A stretch of 64,000 nucleotides of DNA from Salsipaludibacter sp963735045. GTDB lineage: Bacteria > Actinomycetota > Nitriliruptoria > Nitriliruptorales > Nitriliruptoraceae. Both the position numbers and the translations under genes were made by a program. Shown here piece by piece: positions 53,280-60,062 of the stretch. The stretch covers positions 62,001 to 126,000 of the forward strand of contig CAVTIZ010000001.1 in NCBI GenBank assembly GCA_963735045.1, read 5' to 3'. How positions within the stretch are numbered: position 1 is the first letter of the stretch; every line of letters begins with the position of its first letter. The notes beneath the pieces are model-generated. The model worked only from the letters and a program-made list of their open reading frames with translations, was not told where the DNA came from and made no database searches.

Positions 53280-53615
53280 TCAGTCGGCGAGGTGCCTGCG
53301 GATCTCGGCGAGCAGTGCGGCGAGCCAGTCGCGGTCGGCGACCGACACCGGGTCCGCATCGTGCTGGCGCGTGCGGGCCCACCAGAACAGGCAGGCGCGG
53401 AGGTGGTCGACGTCGGAGGGGAGCTCGCCAGCGTCCTCCCAGGCCCGTCGGGTGTCCTCGACGAGGTCGCGCATGCGGGCTGGCCCCCCGCCCCAGGCGT
53501 AGCCGTTGAAGGTCCGTGCGAAGTCCCGCACGGACGCCAGGTCCCCGTCGCCCACCGACGTCGGCGCAGGCACCTGGTCCACGGACAGCTCTCGGCTCGC
53601 GATGCGTGTCGGCAC
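53280..53615 (-). CDS. Small hypothetical protein
   Basis: The 111 residues are not assigned to a family. The GTG start follows GAGGAGACCGAC; the longer frame upstream lacks a ribosome site. It is mainly helical, with SVRDFARTFNGYAWGGGPAR and LRACLFWWARTRQHDADPVS, and has no signal peptide. The reading frame and ribosome site make it credible. Its promoter region is shared with no obvious partner; the tRNA lies 200 bp away on the other strand. Confidence 0.65.
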   Translation of the reverse strand: MPTRIASRELSVDQVPAPTSVGDGDLASVRDFARTFNGYAWGGGPARMRDLVEDTRRAWEDAGELPSDVDHLRACLFWWARTRQHDADPVSVADRDWLAALLAEIRRHLAD

Positions 53616-53817
53616 GTCGGTCTCCTCGTCGATCGGGCCCGACGGTACGACACCCCCCTTCGTCCCTCGTCGACTGGGCCGGGCTCGCGGGGGTACCGAG
53701 GGCCCCGTCGCGGTGAGGTGCACACCCAGCGGCGGTGTGGCGAGGTCAGACGACGGTGGCGGGGTCGGGCGTACCCTGCCCTCGTCGGCGCCGGCCCAAG
53801 CAGGTCGCCGCCACCTC

Positions 53818-53890
53818 GCCCTCGTAGCTCAGTGGATAGAGCGTCGGTTTCCTAAACCGTGCGTCGCAGGTTCGATTCCTGCCGGGGGCG
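53818..53890 (+). tRNA. tRNA-Arg (anticodon CCU)
   Basis: The cloverleaf can be folded by hand: acceptor GCCCTCG/CGGGGGC (one G-U), D arm GCTC/GAGC, anticodon loop TTCCTAA giving CCU, T arm GCAGG-TTCGATT-CCTGC, discriminator G. CCA is not encoded. It reads the rare AGG codon. Its 3' end borders remnants of an integrated element, in keeping with tRNA-Arg being a common attachment site. Confidence 0.95.
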
Positions 53891-53937
53891 CCCAGAATTC
53901 GCCGAATCACGCCGATCGAGTCCCGGAGGACCCCGCT

Positions 53938-54276
53938 TCATGCGATCTGCGTGCGATTGGCCCGCGGGCAGAGGACGGAAACGCTCCCGACCTCGCGGCG
54001 CTCGGTCGTGGCAGCGGCGACCAACCCCGTCGCCACTGGCATGGACCGCGATGGCCTGAGTCTACGAGCGACTCGAAGACCGAGCCCGGCAGGACGCGCC
54101 TGGTGGGTCTTGGTCTCACCCAGGCGGAGCCTGCCCGCAACCTCGGCGACGGCCATCCTCATCATGGCACCAAGCAGAATGTGGGCCTGGCGGACCCGGC
54201 TCGCGCTCAGGCCCTGCCCCACCAGGTCACCGACGCACCGCCGCACCATCGCCGTCTCGATCGACCCGATCGCCAT
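53938..54276 (-). pseudogene. Degraded tyrosine integrase fragment beside tRNA-Arg
   Basis: The minus-strand translation contains GLSASRVRQAHILLGAMMRM, very like the core-binding (SAM-like) domain of phage integrases. About 20 residues later comes ETKTHQAR, like the KTHQRR-type strand of the catalytic domain. The catalytic Arg and Tyr region is missing, so it has an internal deletion and is dead. It points toward the tRNA, the usual layout for an integrase next to its attachment site. Confidence 0.6.
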
Positions 54277-54299
54277 CGACCCGAACGTGGCGCGATGGT

Positions 54300-54605
54300 C
54301 GAGCGCACCCGCGACTCGTAGCCGTACCGGGGTCTTGGGCTCCCAGTTCGAAGTCCTCGGCAGCGACGGGGCGCACGCTCACCAGGCCGGCCGCGATCTC
54401 CGCTGCGGCGTCGCGCTCGGTGAGTGCGAGACGCCAGCGGCCGACCGGTCGATCACCATGACGTGTCCGTCCCCGATGCGTCGGGCCACGGGCTGGCGGC
54501 CGCGCCTGGCGCGCCTCCGATCTCCAGCACGCGCATGCCGGGGCGCAGCGGCAGGGCGTCCTCGACCGCGGCACGACGCTCGGACGGGCGAGCGTCGGTG
54601 GTCAT
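54300..54605 (-). pseudogene. Frameshifted SAM-dependent methyltransferase fragment
   Basis: It starts MTTDARPSERRAAVEDALPL then RPGMRVLEIGGAPGAAA (motif I), shifts frame to PVARRIGDGHVMVIDRSAA, and shifts again to AEIAAGLVSVRPVAAEDFEL. The later methyltransferase motifs are absent and the sequence runs into the integrase remnant. Its ATG overlaps the stop of the RibD-like gene (ATGA), so the two once formed an operon. Confidence 0.65.
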
Positions 54606-55162
54606 GGCCGACCATCGCCGGTGTCGGCGTACCCGGCCGCCCCGACGACGGAGTAGCGCGCGCAGGCGAATGCCTTGTTCTGCGCCAGTTCCTCGAGCCG
54701 CAGGTCGAGCTTGCGCGGAAGCAGCGGCGCTCCGCCGCCCAGCGTGACCGGCGCGAGGTACACGATGATCTCGTCGAGCAGGCCGGCGTCGGCGAACTGG
54801 CCGGCCAGATCACCCCCGCCGACGACCCAGAGCCCCTTGCCTTCAGCTGCGGCCGTCATCTCGCCGTGGACAGCGCGCACGTCGCCACGGGCGAACCGGA
54901 CGTCGCCCTCCACCCTGGGCAGGTCTCGACTGGTCATCACCCAGGCGGGCAGCTCGTACGGCCATCTGCCGTTCTCGTGCCGGAGGATCCACTCGTAGGT
55001 GGTGGCGCCCATCACGGCAGCGCCGACGCGGCGGGAGAACTCGTCGTAGTTGAGCGGCCCTGCCTGGTCCTGGTCCTGGGTGAACAGCCACGCCAGCGAG
55101 TGCTGCTCATCGGCGATGAACCCGTCGAGGCTGGTGGCGGTGTAGTAGGTGGTTCGGCTCAT
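54602..55162 (-). CDS. RibD C-terminal/dihydrofolate-reductase-like protein
   Basis: The protein has 186 residues and is intact, with a CGAGGAGGG site. It opens MSRTTYYTATSLDGFIADEQ and has VMGATTYEWI, GLWVVGGGDLAGQFADAGLL and PVTLGGGAPLLPRKLDL, all characteristic of the RibD_C/DHFR-like reductase family. It probably reduces a small substrate with NADPH; most members lack a known substrate. It is the only clearly intact gene among several remnants between the tRNA and 55.4 kb. Confidence 0.88.
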   Translation of the reverse strand: MSRTTYYTATSLDGFIADEQHSLAWLFTQDQDQAGPLNYDEFSRRVGAAVMGATTYEWILRHENGRWPYELPAWVMTSRDLPRVEGDVRFARGDVRAVHGEMTAAAEGKGLWVVGGGDLAGQFADAGLLDEIIVYLAPVTLGGGAPLLPRKLDLRLEELAQNKAFACARYSVVGAAGYADTGDGRP

Positions 55163-55188
55163 GCTGTCCCTCCTCGCTGGGCTCGCAG

Positions 55189-55400
55189 TCACATGATTGG
55201 GTCGCCCTCGTCGACCTGGCGGCCAGCTGCGGCCAGCATCCGACGGACGAGCTGAAGACGGTGGGCGGCGTAGGTGACGACGTGGGCGACGACGCTGCTC
55301 AGGACGAGGCTCTCCGGGGGATCGCAGAGTGCGTCGATGAGCCGGTCGTTCCAGGCCCCGCGTCGGTCGTCAGGGTCGGGGGGGCCTGCTGACCAAGTCT
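55189..55400 (-). pseudogene. DinB-like C-terminal remnant
   Basis: The last 60 residues, including LSSVVAHVVTYAAHRLQLVR and AAGRQVDEGDPIM, resemble the C-terminus of DinB proteins. The N-terminal domain cannot be found in any frame. The stop is TGA where reading on would give MWLRAQRGG if it were TGG, suggesting a nonsense mutation. The left boundary is approximate. It directly precedes the RibD-like gene. Confidence 0.5.
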
Positions 55401-55458
55401 GTCGGATGGACCCCGCCCGGACGTCTCGTCGCGCTCTCGCCGTCGGAGAATGGACGAC

Positions 55459-55488
55459 GCAGCCCGGCCACACGGGTGGCCGGGCTGC
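55459..55488. terminator. Strong hairpin in the tRNA-adjacent island
   Basis: The perfect 13-bp arms GCAGCCCGGCCAC and GTGGCCGGGCTGC enclose a 4-base loop. It sits about 110 bp after the leftward secreted-protein gene. The stretch 55401-55600 otherwise shows no recognisable gene. Confidence 0.65.
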
Positions 55489-55600
55489 ATGGCGAGCGGC
55501 CGAACGGCGCGCCGGACGGATCGCCACTGCCTGTCGTCTGCGTTGGCGCGCGGTGGCATGGACCGTCACGCGCTGAGCGTGGACGAGGCGCGCCGTCCGT

Positions 55601-55969
55601 CTACTTGCGCAGGCACTGGTAGGGGTAGTAGGTGTAGGTGGCCTTGTCGAAGGAATACTTCGAGCTGGTGTTGATCGTCACCCGGATTCGCATCTTGCAC
55701 TGGTGGTACGAGGCATAGTCGTAGATCTGGTGGAACCGGTTGGAGCTCGCCTTGCAGGCCAGGTTCCACGCCCATGGGGCCTTGCCGCACAGGTCACGAG
55801 CACCGCTGATGACTCCGGCCTTCTGCTTGACCGTCGAACGAGACTCGTAGACGTTGTAGGAGTAGTCGGCCTGTGCAGGTGGCGCCATGCTGACACTGAG
55901 GGTTGCCGCCAACGCGAACATGATTGCAACAACAATCATGCGGTGATGTACAAGGACTTGGTTTCTCAC
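55601..55969 (-). CDS. Small secreted four-cysteine protein, lower-GC gene
   Basis: The protein has 122 residues. The GTG start is chosen from an AAGG site 7 bp upstream; an ATG 30 bp downstream lacks one. Signal peptide MIVVAIMFALAATLSVSMAP with the site after PAQA leaves a mature part of about 85 residues. This has four cysteines (in DLCGK, NLACK, HQCKM and YQCLR) and many aromatic residues (TYTYYPYQC). The fold is not recognised. Codon use is visibly more AT-rich than in neighbours, suggesting recent transfer. Two disulfides are likely. Confidence 0.72.
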   Translation of the reverse strand: MRNQVLVHHRMIVVAIMFALAATLSVSMAPPAQADYSYNVYESRSTVKQKAGVISGARDLCGKAPWAWNLACKASSNRFHQIYDYASYHQCKMRIRVTINTSSKYSFDKATYTYYPYQCLRK

Positions 55970-56104
55970 GGGGAAGCCTTGTTCGTCGGGGAATTTGGCG
56001 AAACTTAGCCCCCATTCTTGAAATGTCAATAGCTCTCAGAGTTGACCTTCCTTCGCCGTCTGTGACCCTGCGCAGCCGACGGGGGAGTGACCGGTGGGCA
56101 ACGG

Positions 56105-56212
56105 TCAGTCGACGTCCCCGGCCTCGATCGCGCCGAGGGCGTCGACCAGGCGGTCCGGCGCGACGAGTCGGTAGGCCTCGCGGACCACGGTCCGCACCTG
56201 GTTGTCCTCCAC
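56105..56212 (-). pseudogene. Possible YjbR/MmcQ C-terminal remnant
   Basis: A 35-codon frame, VEDNQVRTVVREAYRLVAPD followed by RLVDALG. The EAYRLVAPDRL core is like the last helix of YjbR/MmcQ-type proteins. Nothing upstream on this strand continues the domain. No ribosome site. Weak evidence; it may be chance. Confidence 0.35.
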
Positions 56213-56276
56213 GGTCGGTGATCGTGACGGGCAGCGCCACTACGGTGCCGGCCCGAGCGAGGGCGAACGGGGCGCG

Positions 56277-57083
56277 ATGGGCACGGGGGCATGGGTCGTG
56301 GTCGGGATGACCGCGGTGGTGGTGGCCGGACTCGCCGGGACGTGGTGGTGGCGACGACCGGCGTGGATGGGCATCGGCGACAAGACCCTGTGGGACTGGC
56401 TGTCGCTGGGGCTGGTGCCCATCGGGATCACGATCGGGACCATCGCGCTGTCCTCGGTGCAGCAGGAGATCGAGCGCAACCGGTCGGAGGAGGCGATGGT
56501 CCAGGACTACGTGGACCGCATCAGCGCACTCGTGCTGTCCGAGGCCCGGGACCAGCCCGAGGCCGTCGCCGTCGGGCGGGCCCAGACCACGACGATCCTG
56601 CAGGTGCTGGACGGTCCCCGGGCCGGACGGGTGCTGGCCTTCCTCGACGAGATGGACCTCCTGACGCCGTACGCACCGGACCTCGACGGCGTCCGGCTGG
56701 CCGGCGCCGAACTCAAGGGCGTGACGCTGGACGGCCAGGGCCTGGAGGCCACCGACCTCACCGGCGCCGACCTCGAGGACTCCTCGCTGGTCGGGGTCGA
56801 CCTCGAGTCGACCGACCTGTCGGGGGCCGACCTGGACGGGGCGGTGCTGCGCGGTGCCACCTTCACCGACACCGTGGTCGCCGATGCCACCCTGGCGGGG
56901 ACCGACCTGCGGGGCGCCGACCTGCGAGGGGCCCTCGGACTGGCCAACGACCAGGTGTCGCGAGCATGCCTCGACGCGACCACGGCCCTTCCGACCGGCC
57001 TGGACGTCATCCCGGACTGCCGGGACGACGCCCACGACGACGACGGGGACGACGAGGACGGCGAGGACGGGGACGGGGACTGA
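56277..57083 (+). CDS. Membrane-anchored pentapeptide-repeat protein
   Basis: The protein has 268 residues. Two hydrophobic segments, TGAWVVVGMTAVVVAGLAGT (residues 3-22) and LSLGLVPIGITIGTIALSSV (about 42-61), are followed by a helical region. A pentapeptide-repeat beta helix then runs from LDGVRLAGAELKGVTLDGQG to LAGTDLRGADLRGALG (about 135-225). The C-terminus is a run of Asp/Gly/Glu. Function unknown; some relatives are DNA mimics or signalling scaffolds. The start is the ATG after GGGGCGCG. Confidence 0.85.
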   Translation: MGTGAWVVVGMTAVVVAGLAGTWWWRRPAWMGIGDKTLWDWLSLGLVPIGITIGTIALSSVQQEIERNRSEEAMVQDYVDRISALVLSEARDQPEAVAVGRAQTTTILQVLDGPRAGRVLAFLDEMDLLTPYAPDLDGVRLAGAELKGVTLDGQGLEATDLTGADLEDSSLVGVDLESTDLSGADLDGAVLRGATFTDTVVADATLAGTDLRGADLRGALGLANDQVSRACLDATTALPTGLDVIPDCRDDAHDDDGDDEDGEDGDGD

Positions 57084-57212
57084 GCTGGTGGTCTCCCGGC
57101 GCCCACGGCGGCCGGCACTGGCTCCGCCGGGCGACGTGGACGCCTCACTAGCATCCCGGAAACGCCCCCACGCGGCCGACACGTGCGCAGGCAACGGGAA
57201 GGAACCCCCACG

Positions 57213-57392
57213 ATGCGAACCGACGTCCGCACCTCACGCACGGCACGCGCCACGGTCGCCAGCATCGCCGCAGCGGCCCTGCTGCTCGCAGGCTGTGGCA
57301 GCGACGACGACACCACCGACACCGGTGACCAGACCAGCGACACGGCCGACGACGGCGAGGGCGCCATGGACGGCGCCACCGAGACCAGCTGA
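57213..57392 (+). CDS. Small acidic lipoprotein
   Basis: The protein has 59 residues. Signal ASIAAAALLLAGCGSDDDTT carries a clean lipobox (LAGC); the mature part of about 31 residues is almost all Asp, Thr, Gly and Glu. GGGAAGGAACC lies upstream. Probably an exported lipid-anchored peptide of unknown role, or a short structural lipoprotein. Confidence 0.6.
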   Translation: MRTDVRTSRTARATVASIAAAALLLAGCGSDDDTTDTGDQTSDTADDGEGAMDGATETS

Positions 57393-57469
57393 GCAGGCGA
57401 CCGACCGCTGGGCACGAGCCGGTCGGAGCGGCACGGCCGATCGCAGTCCCCGACGACCCGGAGGCAGGG

Positions 57470-57808
57470 GTGGCACTGGTGCGCTGTCCGACCTGCGGCG
57501 AGGACGACGACCTGTCCGGGCGCCGGGACGGTGAGCGCATCACGATCACCTGCGGAGCCTGCGCCACCACGTTCGACCGCGACACCACGCCGACCTGTGG
57601 GCTGTGTGGGTCCACCGACCTCGAACCGGTCCCGACGTCGACGCTGCGCGAGGCCGGACGTGGCGAGCAGTGGGCGCCGTCGGGGGTCAGGATCGCGTGG
57701 TACTGCTGGGACTGCACCGGCCGCGACGTGACCTCGCCCGATCCGGATCCCGGGCCCCATCCCCCGCCGGGTGCCGGCGACGACCTGCCGGGCCTGCGGC
57801 GCCGTTGA
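57470..57808 (+). CDS. Small zinc-ribbon protein
   Basis: The protein has 112 residues. The GTG start follows GGAGGCAGGG. Four CxxC-type units are visible: RCPTCGED, ITCGACAT, PTCGLCGS and YCWDCTGR, enough for two zinc ribbons. A Pro/Asp-rich tail follows. Probably binds nucleic acid or protein; not assigned further. Confidence 0.75.
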   Translation: MALVRCPTCGEDDDLSGRRDGERITITCGACATTFDRDTTPTCGLCGSTDLEPVPTSTLREAGRGEQWAPSGVRIAWYCWDCTGRDVTSPDPDPGPHPPPGAGDDLPGLRRR

Positions 57809-57975
57809 GCGCGCAACGCCACGGGCGACGACCACCCCCCGGGGGCAGGTCTCGGGGTTCGCCCGGAACCGACCCCGACACCCGCCCCGACAACCGCCCC
57901 ACGGACGGAATCGGGGAGGACAGGGCACCACCACCGTCACTACCGTGCACAGCCCGACGTCCGAGGACACCCGCA

Positions 57976-59013
57976 ATGGCACACCCACCCGCCGGATGGC
58001 ATCCCGATCCCCTGACCCGCCACGCGCAGCGCTACTGGGACGGCAACCAGTGGACCGAACACGTCGCGGACCAGTCCGGGAACATGTCGACCGATCCACT
58101 CGACGGGGGCCAGTCCGCCCAGCAGACCCAGCAGGACACCACCTGGGGCCAGTCCGACCAGGGTGCCCAGTCCGGCGAGGCGACCGACCAGACCAGCTGG
58201 GGCCAGGACACCTCGTCGGGCAGCGACTCGTCCGCCTGGGGCTCCGGATCCGACAGCGACACCTCGTGGGGTGATGCGTCGGGCGACGACACGGCCACCT
58301 CGGGTGACGACGACCTGCCGACGTGGCAGTCCTCGCAGACCGAGGCCGAGCCCGAGCCCGATGCCACCGACGAGCCCGCATGGGGCACCGGGGCGGGCGC
58401 GGCGGGTGCCGCGGCGGCCGCGGGGTCCGTGGCCGACGACGACCGTCGCAGCGCCCCGGTCGACGGCGAGCCCGGCGACGGTGACGCCATCGACCACGTC
58501 TCGGGCACCCAGGACCTGGGTGCGAGCAACGCCGACGTCAGCCATCCCACCATCGCGGCGATCACGGTCGGCATGGGCGTGGTCGTGCGCCACGGCCACA
58601 TCGTCGCGGCCTCGCCCGGCCTGTCCATGCACGACAGCGAGCACCCGGGCGCCACGTCGGTGTCCGGTGCCGGCATCGTCCACGTCGGTGCCAACGGGCG
58701 CCAGATCACCGTGCTGGACGTGCCGGCCTCCGGCCTGACGATCGCCAACGACGCCCTGGTCGCCCACAGCACCGGCCTCGACCGTGCCGCCGCTGCGAAC
58801 GGGATCGTGGGCCACGACGCCACGGCCGTGACCGGTGGTGGCTGGGTCGCCGTCGCGGCCGAGGGCGGGGCACTGGAGGTGTCCCCGGTCGGCGGGGTCG
58901 ACGTCACGACGTCGGCACTGGTGGCCTGGAGCAGCGACCTCGACGTCGCCCATGCCGACACCGTCACCCTGACCGGGCGTGGCACCGTCCTGGTGTCGTC
59001 CGTCACGGCCTGA
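57976..59013 (+). CDS. DUF2510 protein with AIM24-like C-terminal domain
   Basis: The protein has 345 residues. An N-terminal DUF2510 motif (PPAGWHPDPLTRHAQRYWDG) is followed by a long Ser/Gln/Asp/Trp-rich disordered region (about 35-150). The C-terminal beta-rich domain (about 190-345) contains ITVGMGVVVRHGHIVAASPG, VPASGLTIANDALVAHSTGL and VTTSALVAWSSDLDV, resembling AIM24/TIGR00266-type repeats. No membrane helix is clear apart from an Ala/Gly stretch near residue 140. Function unknown. Ends at a very strong terminator. Confidence 0.75.
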   Translation: MAHPPAGWHPDPLTRHAQRYWDGNQWTEHVADQSGNMSTDPLDGGQSAQQTQQDTTWGQSDQGAQSGEATDQTSWGQDTSSGSDSSAWGSGSDSDTSWGDASGDDTATSGDDDLPTWQSSQTEAEPEPDATDEPAWGTGAGAAGAAAAAGSVADDDRRSAPVDGEPGDGDAIDHVSGTQDLGASNADVSHPTIAAITVGMGVVVRHGHIVAASPGLSMHDSEHPGATSVSGAGIVHVGANGRQITVLDVPASGLTIANDALVAHSTGLDRAAAANGIVGHDATAVTGGGWVAVAAEGGALEVSPVGGVDVTTSALVAWSSDLDVAHADTVTLTGRGTVLVSSVTA

Positions 59014-59024
59014 TCCGACCCGTC

Positions 59025-59065
59025 ACCACGACGCCCTCCGGCCGCGGGCCGGGGGGCGTCGTGGT
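59025..59065 (+). terminator. Very strong nested hairpin terminator
   Basis: Outer 12-bp arms ACCACGACGCCC/GGGCGTCGTGGT and inner 6-bp arms CCGGCC/GGCCGG around GCG, 12 bp after the stop of the DUF2510-AIM24-like gene. Confidence 0.85.
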
Positions 59066-59119
59066 CCGGGCGTCGCGTCCGGCCGCATCAGGTGGACAGG
59101 CGTGGGTCGAGGTGGGACC

Positions 59120-59569
59120 ATGCCGGCCATGGACCTCGACGAACTGCGGCGACTGCGACGTGCACGCGACCGGATGGATCGCGAGTACGCCCGGCCACTG
59201 GACGTCCCCGACCTGGCCCGCGGGGCCCTGATGTCGACTGCACACTTCAGCCGCAGGTTCCGTGAGGCCTACGACGAGACCCCGTACTCCTACCTGATGA
59301 CACGGCGCATCGAGCGGGCCAAGGCCCTGCTGCGGTGGGGCGAGATGAGTGTCACCGACGCGTGCTTCGCCGTCGGCTACGCCAGCCTGGGGTCGTTCTC
59401 CACCCGCTTCACCGAACTGGTCGGCGAGAGCCCGAGTGCCTACCGCGCCCGCGACCACGGGGGGGTCGAGGCGATGTCGGTGTGCCAGGTGATGGTGCTG
59501 ACCCGACCACGCCGGACGGTCACCGAATCGAGCAGTTTCGGAGAAGCGCCCGTGGACACGCCTGCGTAG
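59120..59569 (+). CDS. AraC-family transcriptional regulator (DNA-binding domain only)
   Basis: The protein has 149 residues. It starts after GAGGTGGGACC. A pair of HTH motifs makes up residues 15-110: LDVPDLARGALMSTAHFSRR followed by FREAYDETPYSYL, then VTDACFAVGYASLGSFSTRF. No N-terminal cupin sensor is present, so it may sense nothing itself or bind ligand via the short C-terminus. It is 39 bp before a VOC gene and heads a probable three-gene unit. Confidence 0.9.
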   Translation: MPAMDLDELRRLRRARDRMDREYARPLDVPDLARGALMSTAHFSRRFREAYDETPYSYLMTRRIERAKALLRWGEMSVTDACFAVGYASLGSFSTRFTELVGESPSAYRARDHGGVEAMSVCQVMVLTRPRRTVTESSSFGEAPVDTPA

Positions 59570-59608
59570 GTTCATCGGTGTTCACCACCCACCCGAGAGG
59601 TTTCCCGC

Positions 59609-60013
59609 ATGGCCGTCTCCATCCGCACCGTCCACGTCCTGGTCGACGACCCGGACGCCGCCCTGGCCTTCTACCGTGACACGCTCGGCCTGACCGTGCA
59701 GAACGAGGTCGAGAACGACGGGTTCCGATGGGTCACGGTCACGACCGACGACCAGCCCGAGATCCAGATCGTGCTGTCCCAACCACGCGCTGGGCGCTCC
59801 GACCACGACGGGGAGGCGATCGCGGAACTGCTGGCCAAGGGTGAGCTGGGGACCATCAACTTCGTGTCCGACGACCTCGACGCGACGTTCGAACGGGTCG
59901 CCGAGGCACCAGGCGCCGAGGTCGTGCAGGAACCCGCCGACCAGTTCTGGGGGGTCCGCGACGCCGCCGTGCGCGACCCCGCCGGCAACCTGGTCCGCAT
60001 CGAACAGGGCTGA
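59609..60013 (+). CDS. VOC family protein (glyoxalase/bleomycin-resistance-like)
   Basis: A single VOC domain of 134 residues: HVLVDDPDAALAFYRDTLGL, RWVTVTTDDQPEIQIVLSQP, and the closing RDPAGNLVRIEQG. Members bind metals and either modify or sequester small toxic compounds. Between an AraC regulator and a UvrA2 gene it is plausibly a drug- or toxin-binding protein (inference). Confidence 0.9.
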   Translation: MAVSIRTVHVLVDDPDAALAFYRDTLGLTVQNEVENDGFRWVTVTTDDQPEIQIVLSQPRAGRSDHDGEAIAELLAKGELGTINFVSDDLDATFERVAEAPGAEVVQEPADQFWGVRDAAVRDPAGNLVRIEQG

Positions 60014-60062
60014 CCATCGCGATCATCCGCGCCGCCCGACGCCAGCCCATGCCAGGAGCCCC

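Noticed and set aside
53818..56212. Intact mobile element with attL/attR
   Set aside because: No second copy of the tRNA 3' segment was found in the window, and the integrase is a fragment.
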